Shown here in pieces: positions 7,335-12,761 of a DNA stretch of 12,761 bases. The position numbers and the translations under genes are program-made. The notes under the pieces are model-generated. The model did no database searches. It had not been told where the DNA came from and saw only the letters and a program-made list of their open reading frames with translations. Location of the stretch: positions 1-12,761 of the forward strand of contig CABSMZ010000039.1 in the NCBI GenBank assembly GCA_902478875.1. The letters run 5' to 3'. The DNA comes from an uncultured Collinsella sp. (GTDB lineage Bacteria; Actinomycetota; Coriobacteriia; Coriobacteriales; Coriobacteriaceae). Positions within the stretch are counted from its first letter, which is position 1. Each line of letters begins with the position of its first letter.

Positions 7335-7983
7335 GAGCATCCTCCTGAAACGTCGTGGCATCGTTGTTGTCAGCATCGGTGCCGGCGTTATCGCCCTCGC
7401 CATCGTTATCGCCGACCCAACGAAGCAGGTCGACCGAGGTAATGCCGTAGCGCTTCTCACGTACAGTCTCAAAGCCTGCCGGATGCGCGCCCGCATCGGC
7501 GGCGGCATGCTCAAACAAGGCGTAAGCGCCAGGTGCAAGTAAACCCTGCTGAGCCAGGTTCTGCAGCAGTTCCTCGACCGGCTCGGCACCAAAAGCATAG
7601 GGCGGGTCGAGCAGGACCAGATCAAAGGGGCCGCCCGGCACGCGGCCGCGCAAGGCGCTCGCCAGCACGTCACCCGTCACCACGCGCCAGCGCGCACGGT
7701 CACGGCAGAGCGACTCGTTATTCTTGGTAATGAGCCGCGCGGCGTTGCGATCGATCTCGAACGTCGTGAGCGAGCGGGCCCCACGAGAGAGCATCTCTAA
7801 CCCTAAGGCACCGGAGCCGCCAAAGGCGTCCAGCACACGAACCTCGTCCAAATCGAAATCGAATGCCGACATGACCATAGATGCGCATGCCTCGCGCACA
7901 CGATCGGTCGTGGGGCGGGTGACATCGCGACCACGGGGCTCCTCGATCTTGCGACCGCGCCATTCGCCGCCGATGATTCTCAT
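7327..7983 (-). CDS. rsmD: 16S rRNA (guanine966-N2)-methyltransferase RsmD
   Basis: RsmD uses S-adenosylmethionine to methylate G966 of 16S rRNA during 30S assembly. The 218-residue protein opens MRIIGGEWRGRKI, then TRPTTDRVREA at 22-32. The SAM-binding motif I, LDAFGGSGALGLEMLSRGA, spans 51-69 and the catalytic motif LLDPPY spans 124-129, together a clear RsmD signature. The fold ends near residue 190, and a 28-residue acidic, Asn/Gly-rich tail follows with a tandem GDNDGE/GDNAGT repeat that core RsmD lacks. The start ATG at 7981-7983 overlaps the recG stop by 4 nt (ATGA). AAGGAGG at 7994-8000 is 10 nt upstream, and a closer GGAGG abuts the start. The 3' end also carries the coaD ribosome-binding site. 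Confidence 0.95.
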   Translation of the reverse strand: MRIIGGEWRGRKIEEPRGRDVTRPTTDRVREACASMVMSAFDFDLDEVRVLDAFGGSGALGLEMLSRGARSLTTFEIDRNAARLITKNNESLCRDRARWRVVTGDVLASALRGRVPGGPFDLVLLDPPYAFGAEPVEELLQNLAQQGLLAPGAYALFEHAAADAGAHPAGFETVREKRYGITSVDLLRWVGDNDGEGDNAGTDADNNDATTFQEDAHE

Positions 7984-10157
7984 CCTCCGCTGACCTCCTT
8001 AAAAATGTGTCGATATCGCATGGCGACCGCATCGCGCAGGGGACGCGTCGCCACGGAGTCAAGGGTGCAAGCATACCGCAAGAGCTCGATCGCGTCCAAA
8101 TGGGCCCACTCGATCAGCTCCTCGTCGGCATCCAGGTCGACAAAGCGCAGGGTCACACCGCCGTGCTGGCGGTACCCCAGGATTTCGCCCTCGTGGCGCA
8201 GGCGCAGGTCCATCTGGGCGAGCGTAAAGCCATCCGAGGTTTTTTCGAGCGATTGCAGACGATCTTGCGCCGCCGACGCGCCGCCGTTGCCCTTGGAGTG
8301 CGTCATGACCAGGCACGTGCCCGACACGCTGCCGCGGCCCACGCGACCGCGCAGCTGGTGCAGGGCCGCCAAGCCAAAGCGCTCACCGTTCTCGATGACC
8401 ATGACGGTGGCGTTGGGCACGTCGACACCCACCTCGACCACCGTGGTCGATACGAGCACGTCGATCTCGCCGCGCTTGAAGGCATCGATCACGCGGTCCT
8501 TCTCCCCCGCCGGCATGCGGCCGTGAAGGCGCTCGATGGTAAGTCCCGGCAACGCCAGGCGCAGGCGGTCGAGCTCGGTTGCCGTATCGTGCAGCGGCAC
8601 GGGGACGGTTACGCGGCCCTCATCGTCGCGGGCAATACCGGGCACGTCTTCCAGCTCATCGGCCGAGTCACTCGGCTCCACGAGGGGGCAGATCACATAG
8701 GCCTGCTGGCCCTTTTCATGCGCCACGCGGATGGCGCCGTAGGCCAAGTCACGGCTCGACTCGGTGAGCACGCGTGTCGTAACGCCTGCCCCCGGAACAG
8801 GCCGATGGCGAATGATGCTCGTGTCCAGGTCGCCATAGACCGAGAGCGCCAACGTACGCGGGATCGGCGTCGCCGTCATAACGAGCAGGTCCGCACCAGG
8901 GCCCTTGGCGCGCAGGGCATTGCGCTGGCCCACACCAAAGCGGTGCTGCTCGTCGATGACGACAAGCGACAGGTGCTTAAACGCCACGTCATCCGAAAGG
9001 ACCGCATGGGTACCAAAGAGGACGTCGAGCTCGCCCGATTCCAGCTGCGTATGGATCTGCTCGCGCTCGGCCGCCGGCGTGGCACCCGTCAGGAGCGCCC
9101 AGGACATGCCGGCCTGCGAGAGCAAGGGGCCGGTCTTATCGGCATATTGGCGCGCCAGAACGCCAGTGGGCGCCATAACGCAGGCCTGCGTGCCGCTATC
9201 GGCAGCCACTGCCAGCGCGCAAGCGGCAACGGCGGTCTTACCAGTACCGACATCGCCCAGCAGCAGGCGGTTCATAACGCGCCCGCCATCGCACATATCG
9301 CGCAGGATATCTTGGAACGCGGCCTCCTGCTCGTCGCTCAGCGAAAACGGCAGGGCTTGCTTGAGCGCGGCCAGGTGCTCGCCCGCGGTGTGGGCGTAGG
9401 GAACGACTTCGACCAGGCTGCCGTCGTTGCGCAGGCGCAGTGCCAGCTGCAGGTAGAGGCACTCCTCGTAGGCAAGCCGTGCGCGCGCGATATCGCGCTC
9501 TGCCATGCTCGAGGGAAAGTGGATCGATCGAAGCGCGCGGGCATTGCTCATCAGGCGACGCTTGACGCGCAAGCGTGCGGGAATCGGGTCGAAGGGATTG
9601 CCGACGACCTCGAGCGCGCCGCTTACGATGCGGCGCATCCATGCCTGGCTCACGCCGTCACTCACATAATGGACCGGCAAAATGGTACCCGCAGCACGCC
9701 CGTCATCGAGCTTTTCAAAGTGCGGCGAGGCCATCTGCTTAAAACCGTAGGCAAACTCGACCTTACCCATCACGGCCAGGCGGTCGCCCTGCTTAAGCTG
9801 CTGGGCAATCCAGGGCTGGCGGAAAAAGGCGACCTGCAGCACGCCCGTCTCGTCAACGAGTGAGACTTCGGTCACCTGCATGCGCGGACGCGGCTGCTTT
9901 CGGACGATACGGTCGACCGTGGCGATGATGGTGCACACGGTACCGATGGGCGCCATCTCGATGGACCACGAACGGGTAAAGTCGAGGTATCGATGAGGGA
10001 TATGGAGAAGGAGGTCCCCCACCGTCCGAATTCCCAGACGGCGAAGGGCCTCCTCACGTTTACCCGAAACAAATTTGAGTCGCGCGATATCCTCGTCGAG
10101 CGCATTGCTCTGGGCAAAGCGCTCCGAGACGCGCGGCACGGAGCAGAGCTCGGACAT
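7980..10157 (-). CDS. recG: ATP-dependent DNA helicase RecG
   Basis: RecG is a superfamily 2 helicase that remodels stalled replication forks and Holliday junctions. The 725-residue length is typical. An N-terminal helical region (DIARLKFVSGKREEALRRLGI) precedes the OB-fold wedge domain at about 70-150. The helicase core carries Walker A GDVGTGKT at 301-308, MAPTGVLARQ at 329-338, DEQHRFG at 402-408 and MTATPIPRT at 427-435. Helicase domain 2 has TTVVEVGVDVPNA and then ALHQLRGRVGRG, and the conserved RecG C-terminal domain follows. The ATG at 10155-10157 is the first in-frame start; only a weak Shine-Dalgarno is visible in the 10-nt gap after fakA. The stop overlaps rsmD. Neighbour order fakA-recG is shared with Firmicutes and actinobacteria. 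Confidence 0.97.
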   Translation of the reverse strand: MSELCSVPRVSERFAQSNALDEDIARLKFVSGKREEALRRLGIRTVGDLLLHIPHRYLDFTRSWSIEMAPIGTVCTIIATVDRIVRKQPRPRMQVTEVSLVDETGVLQVAFFRQPWIAQQLKQGDRLAVMGKVEFAYGFKQMASPHFEKLDDGRAAGTILPVHYVSDGVSQAWMRRIVSGALEVVGNPFDPIPARLRVKRRLMSNARALRSIHFPSSMAERDIARARLAYEECLYLQLALRLRNDGSLVEVVPYAHTAGEHLAALKQALPFSLSDEQEAAFQDILRDMCDGGRVMNRLLLGDVGTGKTAVAACALAVAADSGTQACVMAPTGVLARQYADKTGPLLSQAGMSWALLTGATPAAEREQIHTQLESGELDVLFGTHAVLSDDVAFKHLSLVVIDEQHRFGVGQRNALRAKGPGADLLVMTATPIPRTLALSVYGDLDTSIIRHRPVPGAGVTTRVLTESSRDLAYGAIRVAHEKGQQAYVICPLVEPSDSADELEDVPGIARDDEGRVTVPVPLHDTATELDRLRLALPGLTIERLHGRMPAGEKDRVIDAFKRGEIDVLVSTTVVEVGVDVPNATVMVIENGERFGLAALHQLRGRVGRGSVSGTCLVMTHSKGNGGASAAQDRLQSLEKTSDGFTLAQMDLRLRHEGEILGYRQHGGVTLRFVDLDADEELIEWAHLDAIELLRYACTLDSVATRPLRDAVAMRYRHIFKEVSGG

Positions 10158-10167
10158 GGGCAGATGC

Positions 10168-11829
10168 CTACTCGATTGAGAAGATTACGGGATAGAGCGG
10201 CTGCTCGCCACGATGGGCGTCGATCTCCAGATCGGGCTGAGCCTCCTCGATAGCGTCGACGATCTCCTGGAAGGCCTCATCGGACAGCTCCTCGCCGGCC
10301 AGAATCGTCAGCGCGTCACCCTCCTCTTCCTCCTGCATGCGGTTGATGCAATCGAGCGTGACCTGCTTCACGTCGGAGCCGACCACATCGATGGAGCCGG
10401 CAATGATGCCCATGACATCACCGGAGTGAATCGGAGAGCCGTCAGAGGCGCTGGAATCGCGCACGGCGCGGGTGACCTCGCCATCGCGGACCTCGCTGAT
10501 GGCGTCGACCATGGCGGCGACGGCGTCCTCGAGCTCGGAATCGGGCAGGACGGCGAACAGCGCGGAGAAGGCCTGCGGAACGGTCTTGGTGGGAACGACG
10601 GCGACCTTCTTGTCGGTGCAGGCTGAGGCAGCGGCCTCAGCGGCCATGCGGATGTTGCCGTTGTTGGGCAGAATGATAACCGAGGTCGCGTTGACCTGGT
10701 CAACGGCGCCCAGCAGGTCGGCGGTCGAGGGGTTCATGGTCTGGCCACCCGAGACGATCACGTCAACGCCGAGGGACTTGAGGATATCTGCCTCGCCGGA
10801 ACCGGCGGCAACGGCGACAAAGCCCAAGGCCTTGGCGGGCTCGGCGGCCTTCTCCTGGTCCTCGTGAATCTTAGCGGTACGGTCGTGGGCCTCCATCTCC
10901 ATGTTGTGGATAAAGACCTCATAGATCTGACCGAGCTGCAGCATGTGCTCGAGCACCAGGTTGGGGGTGTTGGAGTGCACATGGATCTTGTAGTCGGGAT
11001 AGGCGCCCACGAGCAGCTCACAGTCGCCCATGGAGCCTAGGAACTTAAGGCACTCGTCCTCGTCAAACGGGGCGTCGGCCTTAAAGAGGAACTCGTTGCA
11101 GTAGCGGAACTCCGAGCCCTCCCAGTCGTCGTTAGCCTCGATCTCAACACGGCCAAGAGCGGCATCGCGGGCAGAGCCGGCGGAGTCAAACGTAGCGGAG
11201 AAATCCTCGACAACGGTGCTGCGACCAAGCGCGGCGGCAACAAAGTTCTCGAGGAAAATGGCAAATCCAAAGGCGCCGGAGTCGACCACGCCGTTCTCCT
11301 TCAGAACGGGCAGCAGGTCGGGCGTGCGGGCGACGGACTGATACGCCTCGACGACGATAGCATCGAGCGCATCCTCGGCCGAGAACTTCTTCTTCTCATA
11401 CTCGTCGGCCTTGGTCGAGACATCGCGCAGGACCGTGAGGATCGTGCCCTCGATGGGCTTGCGGACAGCCTGAAAGGCAACCTTGACGGCGCGACGGAAG
11501 GCGAAGGCAATGTTGGCGGACGTAATGGGCTCGTCGGCAGAGACAAGGCCCTCGGCCACGCCGCGCAGAATCTGCGAGGTGATGACGCCGGAGTTACCGC
11601 GGGCGCCCATCAGGGAACCGTGGGTGATGGCACCGGCGATGGCCTCCATGTCGGCATCGGCGGGAAGGGCGGAAAGCTCCTTGGTCACCGAGGCGAGCGT
11701 GAGCGACATGTTGGTGCCGGTGTCGCCGTCGGGTACGGGGAAGACGTTGAGCTTGTTGATCTCCTCGGCCTTGTCGGAAACGGCAGCCGCAGCGATCGGA
11801 AAACAGGTGCGAATGGTCTTTGCAATCAT
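10168..11829 (-). CDS. fakA: FakA-like (YloV/DhaL-domain) fatty acid kinase subunit
   Basis: Family members are the ATP-binding subunit of fatty acid kinase: with a FakB (DegV-type) lipid carrier they phosphorylate free fatty acids to acyl-phosphate, which feeds PlsX/PlsY. The protein has 553 residues, normal for YloV. The N-terminal DhaL-type kinase domain shows NVFPVPDGDTGTNM at 28-41, with D34 and D36 as likely Mg/ATP ligands, and GSLMGARGNSGVITSQ at 71-86. The middle and C-terminal domains are the YloV type, including VIVSGGQTMNPSTADLL and VIILPNNGNI, distinguishing it from true dihydroxyacetone kinases. The start is ATG at 11827-11829; the nearest GGAG (11842-11845) is 12 nt away, rather far. 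It follows asp23 after 27 nt, as in B. subtilis yloU-yloV. No fakB is in the window, so activity on fatty acids is inferred. Confidence 0.9.
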   Translation of the reverse strand: MIAKTIRTCFPIAAAAVSDKAEEINKLNVFPVPDGDTGTNMSLTLASVTKELSALPADADMEAIAGAITHGSLMGARGNSGVITSQILRGVAEGLVSADEPITSANIAFAFRRAVKVAFQAVRKPIEGTILTVLRDVSTKADEYEKKKFSAEDALDAIVVEAYQSVARTPDLLPVLKENGVVDSGAFGFAIFLENFVAAALGRSTVVEDFSATFDSAGSARDAALGRVEIEANDDWEGSEFRYCNEFLFKADAPFDEDECLKFLGSMGDCELLVGAYPDYKIHVHSNTPNLVLEHMLQLGQIYEVFIHNMEMEAHDRTAKIHEDQEKAAEPAKALGFVAVAAGSGEADILKSLGVDVIVSGGQTMNPSTADLLGAVDQVNATSVIILPNNGNIRMAAEAAASACTDKKVAVVPTKTVPQAFSALFAVLPDSELEDAVAAMVDAISEVRDGEVTRAVRDSSASDGSPIHSGDVMGIIAGSIDVVGSDVKQVTLDCINRMQEEEEGDALTILAGEELSDEAFQEIVDAIEEAQPDLEIDAHRGEQPLYPVIFSIE

Positions 11830-11856
11830 GGGTATTTGAATCTCCGTTTTCGGATG

Positions 11857-12213
11857 CTAGTTCAGACGGCTCTTAAGCGCGTCGATATGGATGCCGATCT
11901 TAAGGCTGGTGGGATCGATCTGGGCGATCTCCTGCAGAGTGAAGGCAACGGAGCTCGAAAGATTGTGGCAGACGGACTTCATGTTGACGCCGTTCTCGAG
12001 CACGACGTGAAGATCGACCGTAAGGCCGTTCTCGTCGGCGGAGACAAGCACGCCCTTACGGAGGCGCTGACCGGCAAGCAGGCGCACGCTCTCAGCGCCC
12101 TGGAGCTGCTCAGCCATACCGACAACGCCATAGCACGTCATCGCGGCATAACCGGCAATATCGGCAATAACGTCGTTCGAGACGCTCAGGCTGCCGTTAA
12201 TGGTCTCAGACAC
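11857..12213 (-). CDS. Asp23/YloU family protein
   Basis: This 118-residue member of the Asp23 (alkaline shock protein, YloU) family is cytosolic and acidic. In staphylococci Asp23 is membrane-anchored through a partner and linked to envelope stress, while YloU itself has no firm biochemical role. Visible family features are GSLSVSNDVIADIAGYAA near the N-terminus, VVGMA shortly after, and the conserved second half (GLTVDLHVVLENGVNMKSV). The start is GTG at 12211-12213, set by AAGGAG at 12220-12225 with 6 nt spacing; an upstream in-frame ATG at 12244-12246 has no ribosome-binding site and lies inside a hairpin. It is the first gene of the protein-coding run and sits 27 nt before fakA, the order seen in B. 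subtilis. A hairpin and a possible promoter lie just upstream. Confidence 0.93.
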   Translation of the reverse strand: MSETINGSLSVSNDVIADIAGYAAMTCYGVVGMAEQLQGAESVRLLAGQRLRKGVLVSADENGLTVDLHVVLENGVNMKSVCHNLSSSVAFTLQEIAQIDPTSLKIGIHIDALKSRLN

Positions 12214-12228
12214 AAGAATCTCCTTATC

Positions 12229-12245
12229 TGGTGCTCGCAGCACCA
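12229..12245 (-). promoter_or_regulatory. Small hairpin just upstream of the asp23 ribosome-binding site
   Basis: TGGTGCT and AGCACCA pair perfectly over 7 bp around a 3-nt loop (CGC on plus, GCG on minus), ending 3 nt before the asp23 Shine-Dalgarno. No T-run follows, so it is not a terminator. It could be a 5' leader stability or translation element, or a short operator; the symmetry is clear, the role is not. Confidence 0.35.
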
Positions 12246-12269
12246 TCTCGTGGGAGCAATCATTGCAAT

Positions 12270-12275
12270 ATTCTA
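12270..12275 (-). promoter_or_regulatory. Possible -10 element for the asp23 operon
   Basis: On the minus strand TAGAAT (5 of 6 to TATAAT) lies 57 nt upstream of the asp23 start, in the 194-nt gap after the tRNA terminator. No good -35 is found at 16-18 nt. Because the terminator at 12372-12401 should end tRNA transcripts, some promoter is expected in this gap. Farther up, a 12-bp palindrome CGTTCGCGAACG occurs at 12346-12357 and could be an operator. Confidence 0.3.
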
Positions 12276-12371
12276 CAACGACCGCGCCATGTTGAGGTGG
12301 CGGGCCTCGGGATTACATCCTCGACACGAAATGTTGATATGGTAACGTTCGCGAACGGCGATCGCGGCATG

Positions 12372-12401
12372 AAAAAACCCGCCGCATAAGCGACGGGTTT
12401 T
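12372..12401 (-). terminator. Intrinsic terminator of the tRNA-Asn operon
   Basis: On the minus strand AAAACCCGTCGC (12390-12401), a TTAT loop, then GCGGCGGGTTTT form a 12-bp stem with one G-U pair, and the T-run totals six (12372-12377). It begins 6 nt after the CCA end of the first tRNA, so it closes the tRNA transcript and insulates asp23. Confidence 0.92.
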
Positions 12402-12407
12402 ACAACC

Positions 12408-12482
12408 TGGCTCCCCGGGTAGGACTCGAACCTACAACAGCGCGGTTAACAGCCGCGTGCTCTACCATTGAGCTACCGAGGA
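12408..12482 (-). tRNA. tRNA-Asn(GTT), downstream copy
   Basis: The minus strand folds as a complete 75-nt cloverleaf: acceptor TCCTCGG/CCGGGGA with one U-G pair, D arm GCTC...GAGC, anticodon arm CGCGG-CTGTTAA-CCGCG, T arm GTAGG-TTCGAGT-CCTAC, discriminator G and an encoded CCA. The anticodon GTT (bases 12448-12450) decodes asparagine codons AAC and AAU. The sequence is identical to the copy at 12517-12591 and is followed by a strong terminator. Confidence 0.98.
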
Positions 12483-12485
12483 ATG

Positions 12486-12507
12486 TAAAAGCCCAACAGA
12501 AAGGGCT
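12486..12507 (-). other. Weak hairpin between the two tRNA genes
   Basis: In the 34-nt spacer the minus strand has AGCCC and GGGCT (5 bp) around an 8-nt loop, followed by TTTT. It looks like a weak terminator or a processing hairpin. The downstream tRNA has no promoter of its own that I can see, so read-through is likely. Confidence 0.35.
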
Positions 12508-12516
12508 GAAAAATTC

Positions 12517-12591
12517 TGGCTCCCCGGGTAGGACTCGAACCTACAACAGCGCGGTTAACAGCCGCGTGCTCTACCATTGAGCTACCGAGGA
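12517..12591 (-). tRNA. tRNA-Asn(GTT), promoter-proximal copy
   Basis: This is the same 75-nt cloverleaf as the downstream copy, base for base, with anticodon GTT at bases 12557-12559 and encoded CCA. It is the first gene after the promoter at 12622-12649, about 23 nt from the expected transcription start. Confidence 0.98.
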
Positions 12592-12621
12592 ATAGGTGCG
12601 TGCTCTCAAGCAACGAAGTTT

Positions 12622-12649
12622 ATTATACGGACGAATCAGCTCAGGGCAA
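12622..12649 (-). promoter_or_regulatory. Promoter of the tRNA-Asn pair
   Basis: On the minus strand a -35 TTGCCC (12644-12649; 4 of 6 to TTGACA) and a perfect -10 TATAAT (12622-12627) are separated by 16 nt. A strongly AT-rich stretch with A- and T-runs lies directly upstream (12650-12670), as expected for an UP element on a stable-RNA promoter. Transcription would start near 12614. Confidence 0.75.
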
Positions 12650-12713
12650 GAACTTTTTTAAGAAATTTTCCGACCTAATCATTGGCCTTGATTATCGACT
12701 TTATCCGAACACC

Positions 12714-12751
12714 TCCCACATTCATCCGCACATGTGCGGATGAATGTGGGA
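12714..12751. repeat. 38-bp perfect palindrome near the right end
   Basis: The arm TCCCACATTCATCCGCACA (12714-12732) is followed immediately by its exact reverse complement (12733-12751) with no spacer. No T-run lies on either side, so it is not an ordinary terminator. It lies about 65 bp upstream of the tRNA -35 element. It may be an operator, an extragenic repeat, a hairpin end of a transcript from outside the window, or an assembly fold-back. Confidence 0.9.
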
Positions 12752-12761
12752 ACCCGATACC

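Larger units (their letters stand above)
12407..12593. repeat. Tandem 78-bp duplication carrying tRNA-Asn
   Basis: Bases 12407-12484 and 12516-12593 are identical, with a period of 109 bp. The identity covers the tRNA gene plus one base beyond its 3' end and two beyond its 5' end, while the spacers differ. This fits an old gene duplication kept uniform by selection or gene conversion. Confidence 0.95.

Noticed and set aside
7335..7673. N-terminal extension of CoaD to 278 residues
   Set aside because: The extra 113 codons lie in the rsmD reading region in another frame; AGGAGG and the family start place the ATG at 7334.
8007..9863. Plus-strand 618-codon open frame antisense to recG
   Set aside because: It has no recognisable domain, no ribosome-binding site and an Arg/Ala/His/Gln-rich composition typical of the shadow frame of a GC-rich gene; RecG on the other strand has every expected motif.
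1..12761. Search for mobile elements, CRISPR arrays, toxin-antitoxin or defence genes
   Set aside because: All coding space is taken by conserved housekeeping genes on one strand, and no repeat array, transposase or integrase sequence is visible. tRNA genes can be integration sites, but no att-like repeat was found other than the tRNA duplication itself.

Overview
The window looks like the end piece of a draft (probably metagenome or Nextera-library) contig from a fairly GC-rich actinobacterium, most likely a Coriobacteriia member such as Collinsella. That placement is inferred from gene order, from the SepIVA-type coiled-coil protein, and from protein sequence character; no search was possible. 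The first 26 bases are not genomic. They are a Nextera read-1 adapter tail ending in the Tn5 mosaic end, and they cut off the smc gene.

Every gene lies on the minus strand, so reading runs from right to left. At the right end (12592-12761) there is a perfect 38-bp palindrome and a good promoter (TTGCCC-16-TATAAT). The promoter drives two identical tRNA-Asn(GTT) genes, which end at a strong intrinsic terminator. Then comes a compact housekeeping run: asp23 (yloU), fakA (yloV), recG, rsmD, coaD, a sepIVA-like gene, a DUF177/YceD gene, rpmF, plsX, acpP, rnc and smc. Spacing is tight: recG/rsmD overlap by 4 nt, rsmD/coaD by 8 nt, the sepIVA-like gene and the DUF177 gene by 1 nt, acpP and rnc are 3 nt apart, and rnc and smc 10 nt apart. 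Translation starts were set by Shine-Dalgarno position and include one TTG (rnc) and two GTG (asp23, smc).

Functionally the run combines phospholipid precursor supply (FakA and PlsX both make acyl-phosphate; ACP carries the acyl chain; CoaD makes the CoA precursor of the ACP prosthetic group) with ribosome biogenesis (RsmD, L32, DUF177, RNase III), envelope growth (SepIVA-like) and chromosome maintenance (RecG, SMC). It resembles the B. subtilis yloU-yloV-recG-fapR-plsX-fabD-fabG-acpA-rnc-smc region, but here no fapR, fabD or fabG lies in the cluster, and the actinobacterial sepIVA/DUF177 pair is inserted.

I saw no mobile element, CRISPR array, defence system or plainly novel gene system. 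The points most worth a second look are regulatory or technical: an intrinsic terminator directly in front of the plsX ribosome-binding site, a 22-bp palindrome in the acpP leader, the 38-bp palindrome at the right end, and the adapter that creates a false protein start. No gap between genes exceeds 300 bases.
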